Below are positions 1 through 8,968 of a DNA stretch of 19,989 nucleotides, in pieces. The stretch's first letter is position 1. Each line of letters begins with the position of its first letter. The translations under genes were made by a program, and so were the position numbers. Source of the DNA: Collybiopsis luxurians FD-317 M1. Its lineage: Eukaryota > Basidiomycota > Agaricomycetes > Agaricales > Omphalotaceae. The notes below the pieces were generated by a model. The model did no database searches. It saw only the letters and a program-made list of their open reading frames with translations, and was not told the DNA's origin. The stretch spans positions 19,240 through 39,228 of the forward strand of contig KN834869.1 of assembly GCA_000827265.1 (NCBI GenBank), given 5' to 3'.

Positions 1-219
1 AAAAATATGGTAAAATATAGGAAAAATCATGCAATAAATTATGTAATTAATGGCGCCTTTTACCTGTGAGAAAGGCACTGTGATATCAACTATTTCACTA
101 TATCTTTTACTACCTCAATATTTATTATTTAACAATGGAAAAAAATATTATAATTCAAGGGAAAAATTAATTATATTACTAGGCCTTTTACAGACAATAA
201 ATACTGGACTGCTAGGGGT
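1..219. repeat. Right arm of a foldback element (copy 1, cut by the window edge)
   Basis: This AT-rich stretch is nearly identical to the right arm of the full foldback element (about 2393-2607) and is the reverse complement of that element's left arm (1926-2145). It ends in CTGCTAGGGGT, matching the CTGCTGGGGGT terminus at 2597-2607 with one G-to-A change. Directly after it, at 220, homology to exon 1 of antisense gene 1 starts. The rest of this copy, including its left arm and target duplication, should lie left of the window. The short ORF here is not a gene. Confidence 0.8.
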
Positions 220-1925
220 GCCAGTATCCTTCGATTCCCATTTCAGATAATGTTCCCTCTTCCCTTCCTTCTGACTTCCAGCCCATCTATGAGGATGCTT
301 ATCTTGCCAACTCAAGTCCTAAGGTTTTGGATTGTGTAGCCATTGATGAGTGGAAGCAAATGTTTGCACTTTATCCCTCTTGCAAGTATTGCACCTTGCA
401 TAGTCTCCATTCTTCCTGCTCCCTTCATCCCAATTCCCTATCCTGTACTACTTGCAAAACAAACTATCCCACTAGCAAAAAGTTTTGTTCCTTCAAGAGC
501 ATCTTCTGCCTTCTTCAGTTCCACATCCTTGCCAAGCTTCCCCTCATCATCACTTATTGCTTTGTGTTGAGTCATGGACTTTTCATTATTTGGGACAAGG
601 AATGGGTTGCCTTATCAACTGGGCTTCAAGATCTTCCATATTATTGTGATCATCCAGAGGAGTTGGGGTTAGCATTGGACAAACCAAAGGCCCAGGAGAG
701 CAAAAGGAAGGCTGGTGAGTACAATTGGTTGGTGATCGTTATAGGTACTCATTGTTCCTTCAGTCATTTCCTTGAAGGCCTTTTGGAAGAGTCAGTCTCA
801 TTGGGAGAAGGTATTCCATCTTGAGGAACTGGGTAAAGCTACAAGTTCCATCTCGTAAGGGCAAGGAAGTGGTTCAGGGCCCTGTAGATGCCAATGTGGA
901 GATGGAGGCTCCTGAGGAGCTTGATGTGATGAATTTGGATTATCCCAAAGAAGTTCCACCTCCCCCTGTTCCCATTCCAACACCACCTGCTCCTGTCTGG
1001 AAGGCCATTGACAACTGATCCTATTGCAAGGTATCTGGTTTGAAGATGTGGTTCTTTGAACCTTTGCTCAAGCAAATCCCTTCCAACAGCTCTTTCCCAA
1101 CTTGGGACAAATGTGAGTTTCAATATTTTTTCATTCATATTGCTGTTCTAACTAATCCTTTTTCTAGTGATATGAACTGCCATTGAATGTGTTGTCATGT
1201 GAATAGCTGCATTGGTTTCTGGCCCTGGCAAAATGATGCTTGAGCAGGATCTTTGGGCATTGGCAGGTGATATTCTCCAAGGAGCATTCAATGATCTCAA
1301 GGAGCAATTGGTGAGTACTTCCCTGATTTCAAGTCTTTCATTGTATTGCTGACTGTTCTCATGTACTTTCCATAGAATCATTCTTCTTCCCAAACCCCCA
1401 CCCCATTCTCCAAAGCATCCCTTATCCAATTCTTCGAGTTGTTATCCATTATCAATATGTCCTCTGCGAACATTATTGATTTCCAACAAGATGAGCTCCT
1501 CCAAGCATATCGAGAGTATCAAGGCCAAAAGCCTCCAATTGAAGGAGCAGGTGGCTTCACAGGACAGCCAGTTGAAGGAAAAGAACAAGGAACTTACTCA
1601 TCTGAAATCCTTTGTGAGGCATTTCAAGGGCAACATTCAGTCATTGGTGAGTTTCTTGCTTCTTGTTTGACTGACTTACTGTTTAATCAAATTTTTTCAT
1701 AGGAGACTCAGCAATTGAGAGGGACATTGGAGGGACAAGAGAGCAAGGTTGAGGATTTGAAAGCAAAGTTGGCTGCAAGTGAGGAGGCCTGACAAGTTGC
1801 CGCAGAGGAGTTGCAGTTGCAGGATGCAGAACTTGCCCAGCTCTGACAGCTTTTTGAGTCAGTTTGAGGACAGCTCGCAGCTGCTTCACCCTCAAAGCCT
1901 TCATCCAGCAGTTCCTATTGTTTTT
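220..1925 (+). pseudogene. Antisense gene 1 of element B, 5' truncated and broken
   Basis: Spliced gene homologous to the minus-strand gene at 13591-15552. Exons are about 220-714, 764-1112, 1168-1310, 1376-1646 and 1703-1925. Introns are 715-763, 1113-1167, 1311-1375 and 1647-1702, all GT/AG and at the same sites and phases as in copy A. Exon 3 is 143 bp in both copies. Exon 1 holds a Cys-rich segment (CKYC, later CTTC and KKFC), exon 2 an acidic and proline-rich segment, and exons 4-5 a predicted coiled coil. Decay includes a frameshift near 825-840, in-frame TGA at 1016-1018 and 1790-1792, a deletion in exon 4, foldback insertions at both ends, and loss of the start. I do not recognise the protein family. 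Confidence 0.72.
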
Positions 1926-2607
1926 ACCCCCAGCAGTCCAGTATTTATTGTCTGTAAAAGGCCTAGTAATATAATTAATTTTTCCCTTGAATTATAATAT
2001 TTTTTTCCATTGTTAAATAATAAATATTGAGGTAGTAAAAGATATAGTGAAATAATCAATATCACAGCACCTTTCCCATGGGTAAAGGCGCTGTTAATTA
2101 CATAATTTATTGCATGATTTTTCCTATATTTTACCATATTTTTTCCAGCTGAAATTGAATAAATATTACCTATGGGAAAGAATTTCTATTTCTAAACCTA
2201 TATCTGATGACAAATATAAGCTTTTACTGCTGCGAAAAGCAATGGGCAATGAGTGCCTGCTCATTTTGATATTGTTCCGATGAGTGCCCACTGCTTTTCA
2301 CAGCCATAAAATCTTATATTTGTCATCAGATATGGATTTAGAAATAGAAATTCTTTCCCATGGGTGATATCTATTCAATTACAGCAGAAAAGAATATGGT
2401 AAAATATAGGAAAAATCACGCAATAAATTACATAATTAATGGCGCCTTTTAGGCACAAAAAAGGCACTGTAATATCAATTATTTCACTACATCTTTTACT
2501 ACCTCAATATTTATTATTTAACAATGGAAAAAAATATTATAATTCAAGGGAAAAATTAATTATATTACTAGGCCTTTACAGACAATAAATACTGGACTGC
2601 TGGGGGT
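1926..2607. mobile_element. Foldback (hairpin) element, full copy, in element B
   Basis: The whole segment is an imperfect palindrome with arms of about 340 bp. It starts ACCCCCAGCAGTCCAG and ends CTGGACTGCTGGGGGT, and the centre lies near 2262-2270. The inner parts (2150-2255 and 2275-2390) are also complementary. It carries no plausible transposase. The target duplication is GTTTTT: one copy at 1920-1925, the other split by element A into 2608-2610 plus 16453-16455. The matching region of antisense gene 1 in element A (about 13575-13600, minus strand) lacks the insertion and has a single copy at this site with the same spacing, which acts as an empty site. It is a non-autonomous long-TIR or foldback DNA element; the superfamily is not clear. 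Confidence 0.85.
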
Positions 2608-2610
2608 GTT
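2606..2610. repeat. Left target-site duplication of element A (GTGTT)
   Basis: The 5 bp GTGTT precede the first LTR and recur directly after the second LTR at 16448-16452. Five-bp duplications are usual for Ty3/gypsy integrases. The first two bases are also the last two bases of the foldback element. Confidence 0.9.
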
Positions 2611-2787
2611 TGTTATGCCCTACACTATTTTTTCTGCTCTTTCCAACCAGTACACCCACCACACGACTCAATAATAAGTTCTACCATTCAATCCAGACTC
2701 CCCAAATCCGACATGCATTTCTCAAGACAAACTAACCAGTTACCCATTCCAATTCTTATTCACAAGACCACATGTCCTCCTGCAGAG

Positions 2788-2795
2788 TATAAAAG
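2788..2795 (+). promoter_or_regulatory. TATA box of the 5' LTR promoter
   Basis: TATAAAAG lies about 25-32 bp before position 2820. Position 2820 is where the 12-nt segment complementary to the primer site begins, which supports a transcript start at about 2818-2820. The box is unchanged in the 3' LTR at 15927-15934. Confidence 0.7.
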
Positions 2796-2819
2796 CCTTG
2801 TACCTACATCTCTCACAAT

Positions 2820-2831
2820 AATGCTGTTATT
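2820..2831 (+). promoter_or_regulatory. Predicted mRNA 5' end able to prime reverse transcription
   Basis: AATGCTGTTATT is the exact reverse complement of AATAACAGCATT at 3310-3321, just behind the LTR. It sits at the distance from the TATA box expected for a transcript start. The 3' LTR keeps it unchanged at 15959-15970. In the Tf1/sushi group of Ty3/gypsy elements the RNA's own 5' end folds back and primes minus-strand synthesis in this way. Confidence 0.7.
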
Positions 2832-3237
2832 ACCTGAACTACCTTGACCTGTGTTGTTTCTATTCTCTTGTTCACTAGTTTCTGATATTATTCTGCTTAA
2901 CACCAAGTCAAGCAAATCCCATTGACACCAAGTCACTGGCATATCTACCTCTCACTTGTTGAACCAATCAACAAGACTATTCGACTGCCATAGCCATTCA
3001 AATATTCCATCTCGTAGGGTAAACAGAGACCGAGTCACAAACCTCCTGAGTCAACCCTTGTTAATACTGTCTTAACAAGTTCTTTTGATATACAATTTCT
3101 AGTTGCATCGAGCTACTAGATTTGTTATTCGACACTTGAGGATCATTCCTCCACATCCAATACCCAAACCGTACAGGACTCATTCACTTGTTGTATGTAG
3201 CGACTCCCTATTGCGTATTCTGTCTCAGCTGTGGTAT

Positions 3238-3243
3238 AATAAA
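3238..3243 (+). promoter_or_regulatory. Possible polyadenylation signal in the LTR
   Basis: AATAAA lies about 65 bp before the LTR end and is kept in the 3' LTR at 16377-16382. If used there, it would end the element's transcript near the end of R. The motif is short and AT-rich, so the call is tentative. Confidence 0.4.
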
Positions 3244-3309
3244 TTGCTTTCTATTCTTTGAACCTACTACAAGCCTCTAACAACAAAGGTAGTAAAAGGG
3301 TCCTAACAA

Positions 3310-3321
3310 AATAACAGCATT
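3310..3321 (+). promoter_or_regulatory. Primer-binding site of the self-priming type
   Basis: AATAACAGCATT begins 2 nt past the last LTR base. It pairs without mismatch with 2820-2831, the predicted start of the element's own RNA. The site lacks the usual TGG start expected when a tRNA 3' CCA end is the primer. Confidence 0.7.
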
Positions 3322-3336
3322 CTCTCCATCACCGAG

Positions 3337-4869
3337 ATGTCTGGGGAACCTGCAAAATGTTTTGTAAGTGAACAAGAAAGACAGTGTCAAGAACAAGAAC
3401 GCCAAAGAGCAGCGAGAGCTACAAGGTTCCAGAGAAGAGAGGAGCAACATGGAGCTCCTACACTGGATGACCGCTCAGTTTCATCAGCACCTGCGAGAGG
3501 CGCCATACCCTCAAGAACAGGGGAAATTTTGGAACATAATGATAGAGACCTGTTTGACTTGGAAAATCCTGTCGAACATGGGTCTCCTCATGTTCCGGGA
3601 CACCTGGTCTTGACACCATATGTTTCGAGTTGCTCCCAGCGAGGTCAGCCATATCATATGGCAGCTAGAGCTGACTCGAGGCTAGCCATGAGGCCAACAC
3701 AAAGTGCCCCAATAACACCCAAAAAGGGAAGGGAACAAGAAACAATTCATTTATTGGAATTAACTTGTTCCCCAGAAGATCCTCGAGGCTTTAGTGTGGG
3801 AGTCAGCTCAACATGCCCCTTCTACATGCCAACTCATCCTGAGAATGAGGATTATTATGAAGATATTGGCATATCTCCAACGACACAATATACATCTATA
3901 GGAGCGAGACACAAGGTCATCTCCCCATTAGAACATATCAGATGTCCACTTCCTCTCACACCAAGAGAAGAAGAATCTAAATTTGCATTGCAACAATCAG
4001 AACAAGAGACGAGTCAGGGGTTATACCCATTGGGTCCACTCTCATTAAGGGGCCCAGGGTCTCTGTTCAATTTAAAATGGTCTACTCTGATAGTAGAAAG
4101 CGATGCAATACAGGCTCAGGGATTGTTGAGTCCAATCCCTGATACAAGTAGAAGAACTGTCTTGTCACTGGAGCAAAGCAGTCTGTTACCTGCTCCTCCA
4201 ATGACAGAAGAATTTGTGAAGGAGACACAGAGTTGGACCTGTGAGAGTTCCTTAATGTCTCCTCCCTACCTGAATGTTTGTGTCGTACTGTCAACAGAAT
4301 TAACACATCAATTGGTTGATCTACTTCAAATCAATCAATGCACATGTTTCGAATTAATAAAGGCAATGCAACACTATATTCAAATTATTAACAGTCAAGA
4401 CCCAGAAATGAAGGACAATTTCTGGGTACTAGCTGCCTATTTTTGGAAATGTTTAATGCAACAACCTTCCCAGCTACCTAATGGGATAAATAATGAAATA
4501 TTCCAGTTGAAAGAAGTATATGAAGGAGCCCTATGGCTATCACAGCTGATTATGGATCCCAAACAAATGGAAATGGTGAACGAGGCCACCATGAGGCATC
4601 TTGAGTCAATACAAAAATCTCAAATTGATTTTCTGCTCAATACAATAGTGGATAACAAAAAGAGGAGAACACTAAACTCCCCTATGTTATCATTACTAGA
4701 TAAAGTGGAACAAGGACGGTCCATGAGAGCAGATGATCTTATTGGGGGTTACAGTTATACCAGTCAATTTCAGGACCAGCAGAAAATAGCTCAGGTGGCA
4801 AAGGAGTATCATAGATCTATAGGAAATACTACTACTCCAAGTTATGAGGATCTGGAAGAGTCGAGATGA
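3337..4869 (+). CDS. ORF1 upstream of gag, open part (510 codons), unknown function
   Basis: The first ORF of element A starts at ATG 3337, 15 nt past the primer site, and stays open for 510 codons although the rest of the element is full of stops. The N-terminus (residues about 8-35) is rich in Glu, Gln and Arg and probably helical. Residues about 50-310 look disordered, with many Pro and Ser. Residues about 315-460 look like a helical domain. The final TGA (4867-4869) is probably a decayed sense codon, because the same frame continues coding-like to a TAA at 5800-5802 with TGA stops at 4867, 5080, 5329, 5644 and 5761. I recognise no domain. It could be an extra N-terminal structural part of Gag or a separate accessory protein. 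No homologue lies in the visible part of element B. Confidence 0.7.
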   Translation: MSGEPAKCFVSEQERQCQEQERQRAARATRFQRREEQHGAPTLDDRSVSSAPARGAIPSRTGEILEHNDRDLFDLENPVEHGSPHVPGHLVLTPYVSSCSQRGQPYHMAARADSRLAMRPTQSAPITPKKGREQETIHLLELTCSPEDPRGFSVGVSSTCPFYMPTHPENEDYYEDIGISPTTQYTSIGARHKVISPLEHIRCPLPLTPREEESKFALQQSEQETSQGLYPLGPLSLRGPGSLFNLKWSTLIVESDAIQAQGLLSPIPDTSRRTVLSLEQSSLLPAPPMTEEFVKETQSWTCESSLMSPPYLNVCVVLSTELTHQLVDLLQINQCTCFELIKAMQHYIQIINSQDPEMKDNFWVLAAYFWKCLMQQPSQLPNGINNEIFQLKEVYEGALWLSQLIMDPKQMEMVNEATMRHLESIQKSQIDFLLNTIVDNKKRRTLNSPMLSLLDKVEQGRSMRADDLIGGYSYTSQFQDQQKIAQVAKEYHRSIGNTTTPSYEDLEESR

Positions 4870-5802
4870 CTTCCACCCACTGATCTGGACTGCAGGCTGC
4901 TAATAGTACCCGAAGAAAGGGGTGAACACCAGGTGAGGACAGCCGACAGGGTTTGGGAACTCAAACCCTCCTCAGGAAAGGCTCAAAAGGAGGAGAATGA
5001 ATTCTTTTCAGAAAGAACTGCGAGATGTTTGGCATTGCAAAATGCCAGCGACATGCTGATGAGTGCGATAAATCCTTGAGATGAGGACATTCACCTAGCA
5101 AAGCAGTACAAGGAGAGAATCCATGGAGATGTGGGAGGCTCATGGGTAATAAGAGCCCAGATGGAATCAGTGACAGATGAGCCAGAAGCTGCTATGACCA
5201 CAGGGGATCCTCATACGAGTCTTGAAACCCAAACCAAGCAGGAGATTTTCTCTCCCAGAGCAGAACATTTGCAAGCTGGAAGCTCAAAAGTATGTATTGG
5301 AGGTGAAATTCCTCTTGATGCAGCTCTATGATTGGAAAGATGGGTTGCCCGAGACAAGTATGCTGTATCAACAACTTGTTTTGCTAATGAAACTCACCCT
5401 GTGGGTCAATATCCCAAACAAACAGTGACAGAGCCCAATTTGGGATGCTCATTATGGCCAAATCATTTGGGATTCAGGACTGACGGTCTGACATATCATA
5501 GAAGAGAAACACCCAAAGCTTTCCATGAGAACAATTGGTTGGAAGGACCGAGTTGGAATGCAAGGGGTTTGGTAAATTCCCCAAATACCACCAGACTGGG
5601 AATTCCTTTCTTGTCTCGATATTCAGATCCTGGAAAAACAGCCTGAGTCAATTGGTTGGAAGGACCAGGTTGGAATGCAAGGGGTTTGGTGAATTCCCCA
5701 AATACCACCAGACCAGGAATTCCTTTCTTGTCTCAATATTCAGATCCTGGAAAAACAGCCTGAGTCAGTGAACAGCAAAACCAATGGGACCAGGTCAGGT
5801 AA
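4870..5802 (+). pseudogene. ORF1, distal part broken by TGA codons
   Basis: Same reading frame as the 510-codon ORF before it. It is interrupted only by TGA (5080-5082, 5329-5331, 5644-5646, 5761-5763) until TAA at 5800-5802. Each TGA can be explained by CGA with C-to-T change. The segment is hydrophilic and contains a 117-bp in-frame tandem duplication (5532-5765). The last 19 nt overlap the start of gag, which lies in the -1 frame. Confidence 0.5.
5532..5765 (+). repeat. Tandem duplication, two units of 117 bp
   Basis: Units 5532-5648 and 5649-5765 are nearly identical and begin CAATTGGTTGGAAGGACC. 117 bp equals 39 codons, so the ORF1 frame is kept. Differences between units are few. One is TCTCGATATT in unit 1 against TCTCAATATT in unit 2, again a CpG site. 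Confidence 0.9.
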
Positions 5803-7184
5803 AACAGTGGAATATGGCATATGCCCCACCTTCAGGGGAAAGGAATGAATTCGAGAATGAAGGATTTAACTTCATGAGAAGTCAAGATGACTGGGATCTC
5901 TCATTTTCTGAAGACCAGCTTCACCCTTCAGCTCTTGAGACTCGTCACCCAATGCCCCCACTAGAGAAAATAGAATTCACCCCCCTACAAAATGTAAAGG
6001 GTATAGGGAAAGTGGTTAATCCTTTCGCTAGGGAATTGAGTTGCCAGATTTTCCAACCACTGAGAACAACAGAAGTCCCCCCTCAACAGCCTGCAGTTCA
6101 ACAAACAGTGCATGTCCCACCACCAGTAGTTGTGGAAATGGCTCCTCAGGCTGCAGGATTCACTCCACCAGTATTTACAGCTGCTCCTAGGCAATATGTC
6201 CATCCAACTGGCAGAAATTTTGACTTGATACCTGCAATTCCACATAGAACACCCAGACGAGTAACGAATGATTATCACCCTACCATCTCGATGCATCAGG
6301 AATCTGTGAGAGTTCCAGCTGAACAGTATTGGAGATCAGGGACTCAAGAATATAGACCCTACGTAGCAGAGCTGACATATGACTACTCAAATTGTGCCAG
6401 TACCTACAGAGGGTACGGAGTAGCAGGACCTCCAGGAGGACCCCGGTATGGAGGAGTCACGCAGATGGGAGGAATTAGTGATGGAAATTCAGAAAGAGAA
6501 AGAGGTAGTAGAAATGGCAGTTTTAGAGGGGGATCTGGAGGTGGTGGACCAGGGGGACCAGGGGGACCAGGAGGACCAGGTAGCCCAGGAGGACCACCTG
6601 ATGATCCTGACAATTGGGGTTCAAATCATGACGCATATTGGCACCCGGCAAATGGATGGGTAGCTGTACGAAGCCCCAGAGGTGAGAGAGGAGAACCAGG
6701 TCCTGCAGGACAAGATGCAAGTCAGATTCTGGAATTTGATCAGCAAAAAGATCAATTAAATAAGGAAGTGAAACTCGATGTCAAAAAACCTGACCCTTTC
6801 AATGGTTCTGATAGGTGGAAATGGGAACCTTTCCTCTCGCAAGTTCATCGCACTTTCATGGCCAAACCTACTATCTACAAGAATGACTCAGATAAAATTG
6901 GTTTTGCTGTCTCATATCTGACAGGGGCAGCAGCTACTCACTATGATAATTTGCTGAAACAGGAAGAGGCTGGGATCCCTGTCCCTGCTCTCCGTACTTG
7001 GATTGACTTTGTTGCAGAATTCACATCGTATTTTGGATTATTCAATCCTGCACAAGACACACAGGTGAAACTGGCCTGGATCAAGCAGATGGACAACAAA
7101 TTGTTTGTGACATTTATTATTCAATTCCAGGAGTATGCATTCAAGACAGGATACAATGACACAGCATTAGTAGCAATGCTCTGA
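5784..7184 (+). CDS. gag: Gag: N-terminal region and capsid domain
   Basis: 466 codons from ATG 5784. Residues about 1-215 are a Pro-rich region. Residues about 245-275 form a Gly/Pro-rich stretch made from a 9-bp repeat (GGACCAGGG), followed by DDPDNWG and a short collagen-like GERGEPGPAG. Residues about 335-466 are a Ty3/gypsy capsid (retrotransposon gag) domain, recognised by KPDPFNGSDRWKWEPFLSQV near its start and LTGAAATHYDNLL further on. Gag forms the virus-like particle in which reverse transcription takes place. The TGA at 7182-7184 is probably not the true end: the same frame goes on to a zinc knuckle. The start overlaps the end of ORF1 by 19 nt, so reinitiation or -1 frameshifting could link the two; neither is proven. 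Confidence 0.85.
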   Translation: MGPGQVKQWNMAYAPPSGERNEFENEGFNFMRSQDDWDLSFSEDQLHPSALETRHPMPPLEKIEFTPLQNVKGIGKVVNPFARELSCQIFQPLRTTEVPPQQPAVQQTVHVPPPVVVEMAPQAAGFTPPVFTAAPRQYVHPTGRNFDLIPAIPHRTPRRVTNDYHPTISMHQESVRVPAEQYWRSGTQEYRPYVAELTYDYSNCASTYRGYGVAGPPGGPRYGGVTQMGGISDGNSERERGSRNGSFRGGSGGGGPGGPGGPGGPGSPGGPPDDPDNWGSNHDAYWHPANGWVAVRSPRGERGEPGPAGQDASQILEFDQQKDQLNKEVKLDVKKPDPFNGSDRWKWEPFLSQVHRTFMAKPTIYKNDSDKIGFAVSYLTGAAATHYDNLLKQEEAGIPVPALRTWIDFVAEFTSYFGLFNPAQDTQVKLAWIKQMDNKLFVTFIIQFQEYAFKTGYNDTALVAML

Positions 7185-7931
7185 GGGGCGGTAACAAGGA
7201 GTCTCGATGTTACAGTAGTGGCTCAAACTCATCCCCCTCAGAATTATCCACAATGGGTACAGTGATTCCAGGAGTTGGACAATTCAATTTGTGCAACCAA
7301 TGCAGCTCATTCTCATGGAGGAAATTCTGGTTTTGGGATGTATAATCCTATGGCCCCATCGAATCCTCAAAACTCTAACCCGTGACAAGGATCCAATAAT
7401 AATAACCCCCAGCAAGCAGGGGGTCAACAAGGTAGGAATCAAGGTAATTGGACCAATCAACAAAGAGGAGCTGCAGCTTGGGATAGTAATGTAAATTCAG
7501 ACAATATTAGTGGTACAGTATATGGACAATCTGAAGACTTTGTGAGTGCCTCGAGTCAGAATGGAATTAGAGGAGAAGGCTTAGAAAATCAGGGAGGAAA
7601 TGACGGAGTCTCAAAAAACCCAGGAGATGAAGAATTCCTACAGGCAATTTGAGCTGCCAGGACCCCTGAGCAAGTCAAAGAGTTCTGTTGACATTGTAAA
7701 CTGGGACTCTGCTATAATTGTGGTGGATCAGATCATATTGGTAAAGATTGCAAGAATCGGGAGAATTGGGACCCTCCAAAAAATGGAACTTCGAGTATAA
7801 ACAATCAACAAAGTGACCAGTTGAGGGCTGCAACCTTCACTCTAGAAGGGGACCTGCCTAACAACAAGATTTGGAATGTCGGGATAGAAAATGACTCAGG
7901 AAAAGTGGAGGGGATTCCAGAGACACACTGA
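7185..7931 (+). pseudogene. gag: Gag: C-terminal nucleocapsid part with CCHC zinc knuckle
   Basis: This continues the gag frame after the TGA at 7182. Further TGA codons lie at 7263, 7383, 7650, 7689 and 7929. All six stops are TGA and could come from CGA. An Asn/Gln/Gly-rich linker is followed by the zinc knuckle CYNCGGSDHIGKDC (7710-7751), which fits C-X2-C-X4-H-X4-C and would bind the element's RNA. Near 7895-7928 the pol frame (one base back) is already open, so gag and pol overlap in a -1 relation. I see no standard slippery heptamer; the nearest candidate is GGAAAAG at 7899-7905. A simple one-base deletion would explain it equally well. Confidence 0.8.
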
Positions 7932-8968
7932 GAGCAGCCTGGAATCCAAAAAACCCTGCTCAAGCGGTCTGTCATGGGGCAGTAATAGAAAAAACATCCC
8001 CAGCTCATCTCTTGTCTTGCTCTAACAACTCATTTCTTGTCTCAATGCATTTCCCCTTCTCCAATTCTGAAAATCTAAGCTATAATACTCTTATTGATTT
8101 GGGCGCGACTCATTCTTTTATCGATAAAAACCTTGCAGAAAAATTCCCGAAAAATATCTCTGATTTAGATACTCCAATTCCACTTGAATTATTTGATGGA
8201 CAGCCAACTGCGGCAGGGGATATAACAAAAATTTTTAAAGATACTATCAGCTTCGCTGATGGTTCAATTCAAACAGTCAAATTCCTAATAACCCAACTAC
8301 ACCCAACAGCTCCTATCATGTTAGGTTTACCATGGCTCAAAGAATTCAATCCTGAAATAAATTGGAAGGATTTGACTTTGACATTCCAAGGAAGAGAACG
8401 AATTTCAGCTTCACTAGTTGATTCATTCACCGGTACATGGAACTTGAATACTAGCGAGAAGCAGGATACATCAATCCCTGACTCAAAACACAAATCAGCC
8501 TATAATGAACAAGTAAATGAAGAAGAAAATGTGGATGTAGACTCATTGGTTTTGGAAGTCAACGAATGGTTGATTTATATGAATTGGGCTAATGATTACA
8601 ACAAGGATCTCAAAAAATGGAAAAATAAATACAATATAGGGGACAATGGAAATGGTTATTCCGAGAAAGCATTGAAAGCTTGGGCAGAAAGGATTGACAA
8701 AAGAAGTTCAAAACTGCCAGCATACAAGCAGAAATGGAGGTGGATATATAAACAAGTCAGAAAATTGCATCAGGATTCTATTCCACAAGGCCTGTCGACA
8801 AGGGTATTAAATATCTCGAAAACCTCTGCACTCCAGCAATGGAGAAAATGTATGAAACGAGGGATGAAGATAGGAAAACCCAAAAAGGTCGAAAGGAGAA
8901 TGGGTCCAAACCTCCCAGGCAAGGCAGTAAGTCTCATAAGTGCAGCTGCAATGGACACTATAATATGA
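7895..8968 (+). pseudogene. pol: Pol: aspartic protease and linker
   Basis: The pol frame opens at about 7895 and is uninterrupted to TGA 8966-8968. Its N-terminal part (RAAWNPKNPAQAVCHGAV) resembles the segment before protease in fungal Ty3/gypsy polyproteins. The retropepsin core is LIDLGATHSFID near 8090-8127, followed by IMLGLPWL near 8315. The protease would cut the Gag-Pol chain. The active site should read Asp-Ser/Thr-Gly, but here the middle residue is Leu (TTG at 8099-8101), which a C-to-T change in TCG would produce, so the enzyme is probably dead. After it comes a Lys/Trp/Arg-rich linker (about 8570-8950) with no family I recognise. Confidence 0.85.

Larger units (their letters stand above)
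2611..3308 (+). repeat. 5' LTR of element A
   Basis: 698 bp, starting TGTTATGCCC and ending GTCCTAACA, with 5-bp inverted ends TGTTA/TAACA. It matches 15750-16447 over its whole length without length difference. By eye there are about 25 substitution sites, nearly all at CpG-derived positions. A TATA box (2788-2795) and a polyadenylation-like AATAAA (3238-3243) allow a rough division into U3 2611-2818, R from about 2819 to about 3260, and U5 to the end. The R limits are inferred. Confidence 0.95.

Noticed and set aside
1901..2137. ORFs in the foldback arms
   Set aside because: They repeat at 1-219 and 2400-2600 only because of the inverted arms. Composition is AT-rich and not coding-like.
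1926..2607. hAT assignment of the foldback with an 8-bp target duplication
   Set aside because: An 8-bp reading (TGTTTTTA/TGTTTTTG) needs a mismatch, while 6 bp GTTTTT is exact and fits the empty site. The superfamily is left open.
3309..3326. tRNA-type primer-binding site
   Set aside because: There is no TGG at the start and no recognisable tRNA 3' end complement, while the 12-nt match to the RNA start is perfect.
5532..5765. CRISPR-like direct repeats
   Set aside because: There are only two long adjacent units without spacers, inside an ORF of a fungal element.
6404..6613. Minus-strand Pro-rich ORF opposite the Gly-rich part of gag
   Set aside because: It is the complement of the GGACCAGGG repeat and has no independent support.
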